A stretch of DNA of 64,000 bases, taken from positions 620,001-684,000 of the forward strand of contig NZ_CP061947.1 of NCBI RefSeq assembly GCF_014838715.1. The letters are read 5' to 3'. Under the pieces are notes generated by a model. That model worked only from the letters and a program-made list of their open reading frames with translations, did no database searches and was not told the origin of the DNA. The translations under genes and the position numbers were made by a program. Source of the stretch: Algoriphagus sp. Y33. Lineage in GTDB: Bacteria; Bacteroidota; Bacteroidia; Cytophagales; Cyclobacteriaceae. Shown here piece after piece: positions 1 through 7,699 of the stretch; positions within the stretch are counted from its first letter, which is position 1; each line of letters opens with the position of its first letter.

Positions 1-300
1 GGGATACTAAACACGTTGTTGGAAACAAGATGGGTAGAGGGGGGCTTCATCCCATACACTGCGTCCAATTCCGAAGAAGCACTCAGGTTGATCCTTATGG
101 AAAGGAGAAAAGAACTGATCTTCCGGGGAATCAGATGGACGGATTTAAGAAGACTGAACAAAGATCAAAGATTTGCAACTTTGGTGACAAGGAAAATCGG
201 ATCTGAGAGTTTTGAAATAAGTCCGGGCTCACCAAGGTATGTCTTGCCGATTCCTCCGGAGGAAATTCAGGTTTCAGGAATTGCCCAAAATCCTAGATGA
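1..300 (+). CDS. SusD/RagB family outer-membrane lipoprotein, C-terminal end only
   Basis: The frame is already open at base 1 and ends at a TAG at 298-300, so only the last 99 residues are visible and the true start lies outside the window. The pattern ERRKEL-FRG-RWTDLRR followed by Y-LPIPPEEI and a final QNPR is the hallmark C-terminus of SusD/RagB proteins, which sit on SusC-type TonB-dependent channels and bind the nutrient at the cell surface. Its SusC partner would be expected just upstream, off the window. A strong terminator follows at 371-395. Confidence 0.9.
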   Translation, partial: GILNTLLETRWVEGGFIPYTASNSEEALRLILMERRKELIFRGIRWTDLRRLNKDQRFATLVTRKIGSESFEISPGSPRYVLPIPPEEIQVSGIAQNPR

Positions 301-370
301 TTATTGTAACCAACGCTGGATTCCAAATGGAATGGGCAGATAAAAAAACATTGGTATAGTTCAAAAAAAA

Positions 371-395
371 AGAGGCCGAAAAAAATTCGGCCTCT
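371..395. terminator. Bidirectional rho-independent terminator
   Basis: Perfect 10-bp arms AGAGGCCGAA and TTCGGCCTCT are separated by five A residues, with an A-run before and a T-rich tract after. It lies between the end of the SusD gene (+) and the end of the DUF6520 gene (-), so it can serve both. Confidence 0.85.
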
Positions 396-403
396 AATTT
401 TAA

Positions 404-667
404 TTAAGGAAGGAATTTGCCCGGTGCCACCATTGGTGAGGTGACATCTTGTTCCTCGTAAATACATACAAGGCTTGGGTTTGTCTCGCATTCATAATTT
501 TGTGGATTTGAGATATCCACTTGATGCCATGCGATGACTTCGTCATCATCATTCCTTTCTGCACCATAAGCTGTGGTGACTTTTAAAGGCTGGGTAAACG
601 CAAAAGCGGCTACCACAGCAAGCGAAAATACACCTCCGCGTAGGAGGTTTAAAACTGAAATTTTCAT
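404..667 (-). CDS. DUF6520-like small secreted protein
   Basis: An 87-residue protein with an N-terminal signal sequence (residues 1 to about 33, hydrophobic core LAVVAAFAF, likely cleavage near AYGA) and a short acidic mature part holding two cysteines in an ECETNPSLVC segment. The size, signal peptide and C-terminal cysteine pair resemble the DUF6520 family of Bacteroidota, whose function is unknown. These genes commonly lie near MauE/DoxX genes, and a MauE gene occurs 630 bases upstream on the same strand, so a shared redox role is possible but only inferred. The family assignment is from recognition, not a search. Confidence 0.65.
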   Translation of the reverse strand: MKISVLNLLRGGVFSLAVVAAFAFTQPLKVTTAYGAERNDDDEVIAWHQVDISNPQNYECETNPSLVCIYEEQDVTSPMVAPGKFLP

Positions 668-1293
668 AATTTTAATTGTTATAGCTTACTAATAACTCCG
701 GTCGCTTTGGATAAGCTGCCTGACCACGAATCGGGCAGCTTGGCCTTCCGAGAGGGGCTATCGGATGTTTATGCCCCCTGCTGTTGTCCGGCAACCACCT
801 GGTGGCTTCACGGACCGTGCTCTGTTTTTCTACATCAATTAAAAGCCGCTCCCATCGCATTTGTCGGGCTGCATTTGCCTTGGCGTTATAGTTATAACCT
901 TTGAGGTTTGCCTTGCCTCGAAGGTTTTTATGTTACTGTTAATCGTTTCCCTGCCTACCACGGCATTGCTTTACCGTGGTCTGTGTCTCCATAGACCACT
1001 ATTGTGCTGATCGGGATTTGTAATCCCGATCTCCTATCGTAGGATTTCTAATCCGACAATTGATTCTCAAAAGCTGCAGACCTCCTCGGGACAAGCTTTT
1101 GTCTTATCACTATACCTCATGTCCGAGGAAATGGCCTTTTTGTCTTTTTTGACCTAGGGTTACACCCTTCGTTCCTCAGGTCTCCACCCTAGGCTACCGA
1201 CCAGGCCTACCTACGGCAGGCTTCTTTTCTTCAGGATTTTGGAGACACCTCACGCTAAATACTATCCCTCCCCACAGGTTAACCTTTTAACCC
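668..1293. repeat. Gene-free region with palindromes and a dispersed repeat copy
   Basis: This 626-base stretch has no convincing gene. It contains a run of hairpins: arms ACCACGG/CCGTGGT at 957-980, GTGGTCT/AGACCAC at 976-999, and ATCGGGATT/AATCCCGAT at 1010-1030. A 26-base stretch at 1035-1060 recurs exactly at 3659-3684. The part from about 1073 to 1290 (a CCTCCTCGGGACAA block, a CCGAGG-AATGGCC block, then a GGATTTTGGAGA block and a TTAACC-rich tail) matches the repeats at 3.7-4.25 kb in diverged form. A minus-strand frame at 672-860 is open, but I do not recognise a protein in it. Confidence 0.7.
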
Positions 1294-1749
1294 TTAACCT
1301 CTTAACCCTTGACCTCCAATTTCTCTGTGCCTCAATCCCCATACTGCCACCCCCAGGCACACCAGATTGAACACCAGATGCTCTCCCCAGCCCAGACTAC
1401 TGAGCACCCCGCCACAGGAGCAGGGGACACGTTCCGTAAATCCCAGCCATACCAGCGCGACATAACCTGTAAAAAGGCTCAGCAATACCATGCTCAGCAG
1501 CAATCCAGTCTTTCGCCAGCCCGGGACCAGCAGAAGTACAGCCACGCCCAGTTCCACTACAGGCAATACATAGAGAAGTATCTCAGCCATTCCTATCGGG
1601 AATACTTGATTGTACATCGCCATCTGTGTCCCACTCCAATCATACACCTTACTCACTGCCGTATAGGTGAAGACTGCGGCCAGAAGCCAGGCGGCTCCTT
1701 CGGCCAGGACTGGGGTAAGTGTGTTGGGATAGGGGTTCATTTTATTCAT
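1294..1749 (-). CDS. MauE/DoxX-type redox-associated membrane protein
   Basis: About 151 residues with four predicted membrane segments and, in the loop before the last one, a VPCSCGG motif followed by LGWGEHLVFNL. This layout matches the MauE family, membrane proteins linked to disulfide formation or electron transfer to periplasmic partners. The CxC pair is the probable redox site. I chose the ATG at 1749; a TTG two codons upstream and an ATG three codons downstream are alternatives. It is divergent from the Crp-like regulator at 2020, and the shared intergenic region holds two operator-like palindromes. Confidence 0.8.
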   Translation of the reverse strand: MNKMNPYPNTLTPVLAEGAAWLLAAVFTYTAVSKVYDWSGTQMAMYNQVFPIGMAEILLYVLPVVELGVAVLLLVPGWRKTGLLLSMVLLSLFTGYVALVWLGFTERVPCSCGGVLSSLGWGEHLVFNLVCLGVAVWGLRHREIGGQGLRG

Positions 1750-1806
1750 GCTCAAGAGCGGTAATTGATGCTATTATAAAATTACTTCACCGCCGGCTAC
1801 CTGGCC

Positions 1807-1822
1807 TCCGACATATGTCGGA
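1807..1822. promoter_or_regulatory. Perfect 16-bp palindrome, candidate operator
   Basis: TCCGACATATGTCGGA is a perfect inverted repeat in the divergent space between the MauE gene and the Crp-like regulator. A TAATTTTA element resembling the Bacteroidota -7 box lies about 23-30 bases downstream of it toward MauE. Size and symmetry suit a Crp/Fnr-type dimer, so the adjacent regulator is the likeliest binder; this is inference. Confidence 0.55.
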
Positions 1823-1844
1823 AATGTAAAATCGGGGTAAAATC

Positions 1845-1860
1845 TCCGACAAATGGCGGA
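1845..1860. promoter_or_regulatory. Second copy of the candidate operator
   Basis: TCCGACAAATGGCGGA matches the perfect palindrome at 1807-1822 in 14 of 16 positions. The two centres are 38 bp apart. It lies on the side nearer the Crp-like regulator. Confidence 0.5.
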
Positions 1861-2019
1861 TTTTTGGGCTGATTCCTTGATTTCTGCTATGATTTTTTTG
1901 ATTGTATGCCCTTACTAATTAGATTAATAGGTAGGATTTGCTGAGAGAAGGCCAGCATACTTGTGGTTTGGACTTTTTATCCTACACAAATTGATTGTTT
2001 GATTTTACCGACTTTTGAC

Positions 2020-2610
2020 ATGGTGGATAAGTATCAAAAACTGCTTATGGATGACATTAACCAATTATTCCCCTTACCGGAGAAAAGCTACGTGAAGGTG
2101 TTTGATAAATTGAAATTAAAATACTTGAAAAGAGGAAAGACACTAAAGCACCCGGGGGAGACTGACCGGGTCAGCAGGTACCTATGCGAGGGGTTTATTG
2201 GTTCTTACAAGTTCAATGGCAGCAATCACGCATTGTTTATGATATTCAAGCAGACGGATATTGTCTTTGATGAGCGGTCATTCCGTAGCGGTATCCCAAG
2301 CGATACCCTTCTTAAGTGCATCACAGATGTGGTGTTTTACGAGTTTACCCGTGATTCGGAGAGAGAATTGTTGAGCGCAAATCCTGATTTTGTCACGGTT
2401 GCCCACAAGATCAGCCTTCGGATAAACGAGTGTAATTCCAACGTGTTTGAACTGAGTAAAAAGAAATTGGATCCTGGATATAAGGAATTTGTGAAGATGT
2501 TTCCCGGGCTTGAACCGGAGATTACGAATGAGGACCTGGGAGCATTCTTCGGGATAAGCCGTCGTACGGTGGAGCGTTTCAAACATGACTTAAAAAATTT
2601 TGATCTATGA
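2020..2610 (+). CDS. Crp/Fnr-family transcriptional regulator
   Basis: About 196 residues from the ATG at 2020; the frame is open from 1963 and an ATG at 2047 is also possible. The N-terminal half fits a cyclic-nucleotide-binding-like beta barrel (LKRGKTLKHPGE, then YLCEGFIGSY). The C-terminal part ITNEDLGAFFGISRRTVERFKHDL is a helix-turn-helix. No clear cyclic-nucleotide phosphate-binding motif is visible, as is common for Bacteroidota members. The stop codon overlaps the ATG of the terpene synthase by four bases (ATGA), which implies translational coupling and points to regulation of terpene production. Confidence 0.75.
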   Translation: MVDKYQKLLMDDINQLFPLPEKSYVKVFDKLKLKYLKRGKTLKHPGETDRVSRYLCEGFIGSYKFNGSNHALFMIFKQTDIVFDERSFRSGIPSDTLLKCITDVVFYEFTRDSERELLSANPDFVTVAHKISLRINECNSNVFELSKKKLDPGYKEFVKMFPGLEPEITNEDLGAFFGISRRTVERFKHDLKNFDL

Positions 2611-3512
2611 AACCTACTGATTTTCCCATGGCCATGCATGCGGATTCGCCCCTACTAAAAGAGCTGGTATTGGCCCGGGCGATTACCTGGCTGGACGTAG
2701 TCAATGACGAGGCAGATTGGGAGGTACTGCAGCGCTCTGTCGCCCAGAAGCAGAATTTATTTGCCAGCTATCTGTTTCCCCAGATGGAGCGCCATCGGCT
2801 GGTCAGCATAGCTAATTTGTTCTTTTGCCTGTTTATGGTCGATGACTTGTTGGACGTAGTGGAAGAAAAGAATGAGGACAGTTTTTTAACCTATCTTTCT
2901 GCTGGGAAATTGTCACTTGAGATAACAGAGATGACCTTTATCGGTTTTCCGATCTACCGGTGTTATCAGAAGATAAAGTAGGATTATCCCGGGGAAGACT
3001 GGAAGGCCGGGTTTGATCGCATCTGGGATAACTATATAGCCGGACTTCGATGGGAAAGGGACAATAGGAGGGAAAACCGGAGGCCATCATTGGATGAGTA
3101 TTGAAAGATGAGGCCTCATAGTTCTGGGGTGTACATCGCTATCCACCTGCTCCGGCGAGAATATGGAGGACATAAGGGTGATTCCAAAGAGCTCGAGGAT
3201 GCTATCGCCGGATACATCTACCTGACAAACGACCTGGCCTCCTCCGTAAAGGAGCAAGCTATAGGGGATTATCACAATGAAGTACTCCTCTTGTCAATTG
3301 ACCATGGTATGAAAGGAAGTGAAGAATCAGTCCAAGGGAGGCTTTCATACCTGTATAAGAAAATCAATGACATAGGCATTTCTATCGGTAAGAACTCTCA
3401 GGAAGGCGCACGATGGGTTGACGGTCTTTTCCTGCTTCTGGGAGGGTGTCTGTTCTGGTCGCAGGAAAGCAAGCGATATAGTAATGGCAAGGATGGGGAT
3501 GTTTGGCGATGA
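2607..3512 (+). pseudogene. Class I terpene synthase interrupted by two in-frame stops
   Basis: One continuous frame of 301 codons encodes a bacterial class I terpene cyclase, which ionises a prenyl diphosphate and cyclises it. The metal-binding DDLLD sits at codons 79-83, the NSE triad in NDLASSVKE at codons 208-216 (N208, S212, E216), and the C-terminal RY pair at codons 290-291. An RWERDNRRENRRPSLDEY segment before the second half is also typical. The frame is cut by TAG at 2979 (codon 125) and TGA at 3102 (codon 166) with no frameshift. The length is close to normal. The simplest reading is a recent pseudogene; readthrough or sequencing error cannot be excluded. Confidence 0.8.
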
Positions 3513-3513
3513 G

Positions 3514-3587
3514 CCCCAGCTCGCGCAAGTCCCCAGCTCGCGCAAGTCTCATGACTTGTGCGGTGGATAATGCAGTCTCCTGACTGC
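3514..3587. repeat. REP-like tandem and hairpins
   Basis: A 17-base unit (CCCCAGCTCGCGCAAGT) occurs twice in tandem at 3514-3530 and 3531-3547. The second copy runs into a hairpin at 3541-3562 (CGCAAGTC with GACTTGTG) and another at 3572-3587 (GCAGT/ACTGC). It begins immediately after the terpene synthase stop. The pattern resembles REP elements mobilised by RAYT transposases, but none is in this window. Confidence 0.6.
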
Positions 3588-3658
3588 CTTTAGTTGATAG
3601 GTAAACTTTACAATTCAAATGCTACTTGCTGCTCGACTCCCGATAAGTATTGCGCTGT

Positions 3659-3684
3659 TATCGTAGGATTTCTAATCCGACAAT
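3659..3684. repeat. Exact 26-bp repeat (second copy of 1035-1060)
   Basis: The 26 bases, containing GTAGGATTTCTAATCCGAC, are identical and in the same orientation as at 1035-1060. The two copies bracket the MauE, Crp-like and terpene synthase block. Confidence 0.8.
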
Positions 3685-3740
3685 CCACAGACTCTGCCGC
3701 CTCCGCCCGGATCAATCCATTCGGACGGGCCTCTGGGGTT

Positions 3741-3955
3741 GCTTTGTTTCTGCGGGATTTTGGAGATCAATCAATCTAAATTCTTACCACACACTACTAG
3801 TGAACTTTTAACCTTTAACTATTAACATTTAACCAACACCTGACACCCGGCATTAATCATCCGGCACTGTACTTTTCTTCTGTCTCCACTTATATAGATT
3901 CACAGACTTTGCTGACCTCCTCGGGACAAACCTTCTTCATATAACTGTATCTCAT
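3741..3955 (+). repeat. Long intergenic direct repeat, copy A
   Basis: This stretch is repeated about 295 bases further on at 4035-4251. The first 70 bases and the last 70 bases are nearly identical between copies, while the middle has drifted. It includes a TTTCTGCGGGATTTTGGAG block, a TTAACC-rich tract and a CCTCCTCGGGACAAACC block. A diverged third copy lies at about 1073-1290. Confidence 0.8.
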
Positions 3956-4034
3956 ATCCGAGGCAATGGCCTTTTGATCTTTTTTACGCCGGGTTAAAAC
4001 CCGCCGCTATAAAATCTGACATGCCTACGGCATT

Positions 4035-4251
4035 GCTTTGTTTCTGCGGGATTTTGGAGATCAATCAATCTAAATTCTTACCACACACTACTAGTGAACT
4101 TTTAACCTCTTAACCCTTAATCTATCACCTGACACCTGACATCAATCATCGGTCATCGGACTTTTCTTCCGTCTTCTGTCTCCACTTATATAGATTCACA
4201 GACTCTGCTGACCTCCTCGGGACAAACCTTCTTCATATAACTGTATCTCAT
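4035..4251 (+). repeat. Long intergenic direct repeat, copy B
   Basis: Near-identical at both ends to 3741-3955. The rest of the gene-free stretch 3513-4540 (4252-4540) shows no convincing gene and no further structure that I can define. Confidence 0.8.
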
Positions 4252-4540
4252 TTAATTGTTTCTAGGATTGAAGGAATAGCAGATTTTTTGAGCATTCCAC
4301 TTATTCTGGGAGGTATATTCCTCTTGGTATTTTGATGGATGTATGTGAGAGAGATTGTTTTATGAAGAAATAATGACGGGTGAAAAATAATGCGGGATAT
4401 AACTCAGAATCCACATCCCACTTCCTTGTTCCATCGGAACAGGGCTGTGGCTCAAAGAAGATCTGCCCCATCCCAATCAATCACTCCCTGACGTCCATAA
4501 ATTCTTTGGGATAAGACAGATTTGATAATCGGGATGATTC

Positions 4541-4819
4541 TTAGGCAGACTGTAATTTTTTGAGCCGTTGGCTAAGTTCTGTCAATCCCGCTTTCTCCAG
4601 ACTTTCAGAAATAATGGTATTCAGTTCTTCTTCGGATTCTTTGGAAATGCTGATTGCGGGCTTTCCGGATTCTGATTTTTGTTCCATTCCTCAGGTAATT
4701 ACTTCAGTTAACAGCAATACGGTTTTTCTCGGAATTTTGAGATCGATCTTTACAGTGTCATGCATTCCGGGAACAGCAAGTAGGGTTTCGTAGATGGTTT
4801 CGAGTGATGAGTTTGCCAT
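4541..4819 (-). pseudogene. Small conserved-looking protein with an in-frame TGA
   Basis: A single minus-strand frame of 92 codons runs from ATG at 4819 to TAA at 4541, broken only by TGA at 4693-4691 (codon 43). The translation before the stop (SLETIYETLLAVPGMHDTV) and after it (an acidic helical tail ending in LTELSQRLKKLQSA) reads as one globular protein with no frameshift. I do not recognise the family. It lies at the edge of the mobilization module and is probably element-borne. If the TGA is real, translation would stop after 42 residues. Confidence 0.5.
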
Positions 4820-4945
4820 AGCATAATTGGTTTTAGATTTAGAATAATTGCATGGCTAAACCTACCTTAATCGACTGGAAAGGGGCTATTTAGAAATTGA
4901 TTAGGATAGTGGGTTATTTGTACGACCCTGAATGAAGACTAGTAT

Positions 4946-5247
4946 GTGAAGGGGCAGATGGATGCAGAGAAATATTATAGAGGTTATAAAGGAGCTGGAC
5001 CGGGAACTTCAATTGCAAGTATTGTTTCTCTGGTTGTAAGCTATGTGCAGGCAATAGCTACCTCTTCTACCCAGCCCAAAGATGAGAACCTGGGAAATCC
5101 TGACTCTGAGTTGAATAAGCTGAGCAATAATTACAATGGCTACACTAAAAGGCCAAGAAAGTAAAGCAAGGAAAGATCTGGACGAATTTGGGGATCGGCT
5201 TTGGTGTCAATTTGGTTGCGATCTTGATGTTGATAAGCGGCCAATAA
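4946..5247 (+). pseudogene. Small membrane protein gene with a frameshift
   Basis: The first frame (GTG at 4946) gives a DAEKYYRGYKGAGPG segment, a hydrophobic stretch, and NYNGYTKRPRK, stopping at 5164. Moving by one base near 5149-5153 continues with AKKVKQGKIWTNLGIGFGVN and a second membrane segment, ending at TAA 5245-5247. The second frame restores a coherent protein, so one G has probably been lost in AAAAGGCC. Family and role are unknown; it precedes mobilization genes and is likely part of the element. Confidence 0.55.
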
Positions 5248-5349
5248 AGCAAGCTTGAAGACTAGAATCAGTGGCTTGCATTCAAGGTGAATTGAAAGCC
5301 CTGACTCTCACCTGAACTATTCTTATCCTTGCTATTTTTTATAAGAGAT

Positions 5350-5799
5350 TTAAATTGACTTCTTAAGCTTTTCAATAATTTTTAGAAGTGCTGCCCTGTT
5401 CTTGGCTTCATGGTAGAATTTTGGTAGTTTTTCAAGTAAGGTATAATGCTGCCGGTCCTTATGTTCCCTCAAGTCTGCAGCAATGTATTTTTCAAGGTAT
5501 GCCAGATGATCGGCATTGTAAGCCCAAAATACATCATTTTTGAAGGGGGATTGCAGCCATAGTTCTGCGTTGAAATACTGATTTGCAGCTATCATCCAAT
5601 GGCCTTTTGAACCGAAGAGTGAAATCTCTGTAGTTACTTCCTTAGTGTGTCCACAATTGGTGCAATAAATTCTTGCCCTATTCTCCTCATAAGAGACTTG
5701 TGAATTGGCTTTTCCGGAGCATGCTGGGCATTTGACTAATACCTGGATTTGAAATTCACTGAGGCGTTTATTTTGATCTTGGAATCGCTTTTCGGACAT
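5350..5799 (-). CDS. Zinc-ribbon protein of unknown function
   Basis: A 149-residue intact gene with a zinc ribbon: CPAC near residues 25-28 and CTNC near 46-49, a CxxC-x17-CxxC arrangement. The remaining 100 residues are helical with aromatic residues (FWAYNADHLAYLEKYI) and a lysine-rich end. Similar TFIIB-type zinc-ribbon proteins are annotated as hypothetical in Bacteroidota. It points away from the mobC-relaxase operon. DNA or RNA binding is plausible but unproven. Confidence 0.65.
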   Translation of the reverse strand: MSEKRFQDQNKRLSEFQIQVLVKCPACSGKANSQVSYEENRARIYCTNCGHTKEVTTEISLFGSKGHWMIAANQYFNAELWLQSPFKNDVFWAYNADHLAYLEKYIAADLREHKDRQHYTLLEKLPKFYHEAKNRAALLKIIEKLKKSI

Positions 5800-6009
5800 A
5801 TTTGTGAGAGATTGATTTTTTTTCAGAAGCTAATTTTGATGGAGAGGAATAAAGCTAGTTATAATTTAAACAGGTAGTGAAAGAGTGCTTTCTGTTTTTT
5901 AGACTTGTATCGCCTGATCTCAACGGGTACTAGGGAGTTTTGTAAGTTACAGTAGTTCTTCAATAAGCTAACGGGATTTCCTGTGTCCTCCGAAATCGGC
6001 AAGATGTAC

Positions 6010-6059
6010 GGTTGTATCACAACCGGATCTTGGGACCCGCACTCCGAAGTCGTGCGGGT
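6010..6059. other. Candidate origin of transfer (oriT)
   Basis: Two hairpins lie directly upstream of mobC: GGTTGT-ATC-ACAACC at 6010-6024 and ACCCGCAC/GTGCGGGT with a 9-base loop at 6035-6059, separated by CGGATCTTGG. Strong inverted repeats just 5' of mobC and relaxase genes are the usual form of an oriT. The nick site cannot be fixed from sequence alone. Confidence 0.45.
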
Positions 6060-6099
6060 TTGAATTTGAAACGCTTTTGAACTGTGAAAATGAACTGCG

Positions 6100-6474
6100 A
6101 TGAAGGAAGAAAACAAGAGAAACAAATGGTTGCATATCCGATTGACTGACCGGGAGTTGATAAAGCTAAAGACGAATTTTGGGGAGACCGTTCATGATAG
6201 TTTAAGTGATTATTCCAGAAGGATATTGCTCAAGAAGGTGGTAGTTGGCAGGTATCGAGATACTAGTATGCAAGAACTTTTAAAGGAGTTGACTACACTG
6301 AAGCGGGATCTCCACGGCCTGGCTACCAATTACAACCAGTTGGCTAAAAAGATGAATACGGCGACTGAAAATGAAATTACTTCCAACCGTTTACCGGTTG
6401 AGAAATTGGAGCAAAGCATCCAAGTAGCACTGAAGCAAGTCAGTCGATTTATTGATCAAACAGCTGAAAAATAG
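6100..6474 (+). CDS. mobC: MobC-like plasmid mobilization accessory protein
   Basis: A 124-residue protein starting NKWLHIRLTDRELIKLK, then LSDYSRRILLKK, and a coiled-coil-like C-terminal half (LKRDLHGLATNYNQLAKKMN). This is the usual form of MobC/ribbon-helix-helix relaxosome proteins, which bind oriT and help the relaxase nick it. Its stop (TAG at 6472-6474) directly abuts or overlaps the relaxase frame. This gene is one of the few in the module with no visible lesion. Confidence 0.8.
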   Translation: MKEENKRNKWLHIRLTDRELIKLKTNFGETVHDSLSDYSRRILLKKVVVGRYRDTSMQELLKELTTLKRDLHGLATNYNQLAKKMNTATENEITSNRLPVEKLEQSIQVALKQVSRFIDQTAEK

Positions 6475-7635
6475 TTGCAATCATAAAGACCAGCAAGTCT
6501 TTGAGATGTCCGTTTCACTACAATGAAAATAAGGTGAATGAGGGAATGGCAGAATTCCTTTTAGCCCTGAATTACCCCAGCAAAGATGCAGAGCAGTCAG
6601 TTGAATTACGCCTAAAGTATTTGCTGAAACTTGCTGGATTGAATTCCAGAACGTCGGTAAATGCAGTCAATATTTCTTTGAATTTTTCTCCAGGAGAAGA
6701 CTTTGAAAAAGAAAAATTACAAAAGATAGCCAATGAATATATGCGCGGGATCAGCTTTGAAAACCAGCCCTACCTGGTATATAAACATACCGATGCTGGT
6801 CACCCAAACCTTCATATTGTGACTACGAATATTGAGCTCGACGGCAAGCGGATTCCATTGCATAACATCGGTAAACTCAAGTCTGAACCGACCCGAAAAG
6901 CAATAGAAAAACAGTTTGGGTTGGTGCCAGCCGAGTCACAAAAACAGGGACTTTTTATCGCCAAACCAGTTGCCATTTCCAGATTAGAATACGGCAAATC
7001 AGAAACCAAACGTACTATAGGAAATGTGCTTCAACATGTGCTCAACAACTACAAATTCACTTCTCTTCCAGAGCTGAACGCAGTACTAAGCCAATATCGG
7101 ATACTTGCCGATAGAGGAAGAGAAGAGTCACGGATTTTCAAAAACAGGGGACTGGTTTACCAGGTCTTGGATGATCAGGGAAATAAGGTTGGGGTGCCGA
7201 TCAAAGCCAGTAGTTTTTTATTTCATGGCAACTCTGAATTCCATAGAATCCCGCTTTGAGGCCAATGAGATGGAGCGTAAAAAACAACTTAAATCTACCC
7301 GTTCTGCTATTGATTTAACGCTGTTGAAGATTCCTGGAAAGAGCCTGGGAGAAGTGATAAAAAGCTTGGAAAAACTAGGGATAGCCTCGGTGAAACGAGA
7401 GAATCAAGAGGGTCGATTGTATGGCATCACCTATGTTGATCACCGGAGCAAATGTGTATTCAACGGGAGTGTATTGGGTAAAGATTACAGTGCCAAGGGA
7501 CTGTTGGATAGAACAGGTTTTCAATCAGCTAAAAGTGGGATTAGACTGGGACCACTGACAAAATCACGTGGTCAATTGAACGAAAAACAAGGAGGTCAGC
7601 CATTAATAACGACAAAGGAGAGCGGACAAAAATAA
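6471..7635 (+). pseudogene. MobA/VirD2-type relaxase, frameshifted
   Basis: The frame opening at 6471 reads VAIIKTSKS and then FHYNENKVNEG, the typical relaxase N-terminus with its catalytic tyrosine. The metal-binding HTDAGHPNLHIVTTNI histidine motif follows at 6784-6830. This frame stops at 7257-7259, but a shift of one base near the T-run at 7216-7222 continues in the frame ending at 7635, which carries the conserved tail (LYGITYVDHRSKCVFNGS, then LGKDYSAKGL). The ancestral start is unclear: the codon at the expected place (6471) is ATA, and the next usable start is TTG 6501. One frameshift plus a possible lost start suggest an inactive relaxase. Confidence 0.8.
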
Positions 7636-7699
7636 CAAGCATTAAACGATTCGAGGGATTTACTTTGGGAGCTATTTTGTACTACAGTTTAATGTCCGG

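Noticed and set aside
1309-1764. Plus-strand open frame of 151 codons
   Set aside because: It is the antisense shadow of the MauE gene, which has clear membrane segments and a CSCGG motif.
2979-3104. Selenocysteine or pyrrolysine insertion at the terpene synthase stops
   Set aside because: One stop is TAG and the other TGA, terpene synthases need neither residue, and no SECIS-like or Pyl machinery is visible. Nearby element genes show ordinary decay.
3514-3587. CRISPR array
   Set aside because: Only two direct units with no spacers and no cas genes; the structure is REP-like.
3741-4251. Diversity-generating retroelement template/variable repeats
   Set aside because: No reverse transcriptase is present, and differences between copies are not biased to adenines.
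4560-4793. Plus-strand open frame of 77 codons
   Set aside because: It is antisense to the small minus-strand gene at 4541-4819, whose translation is more protein-like despite the TGA.
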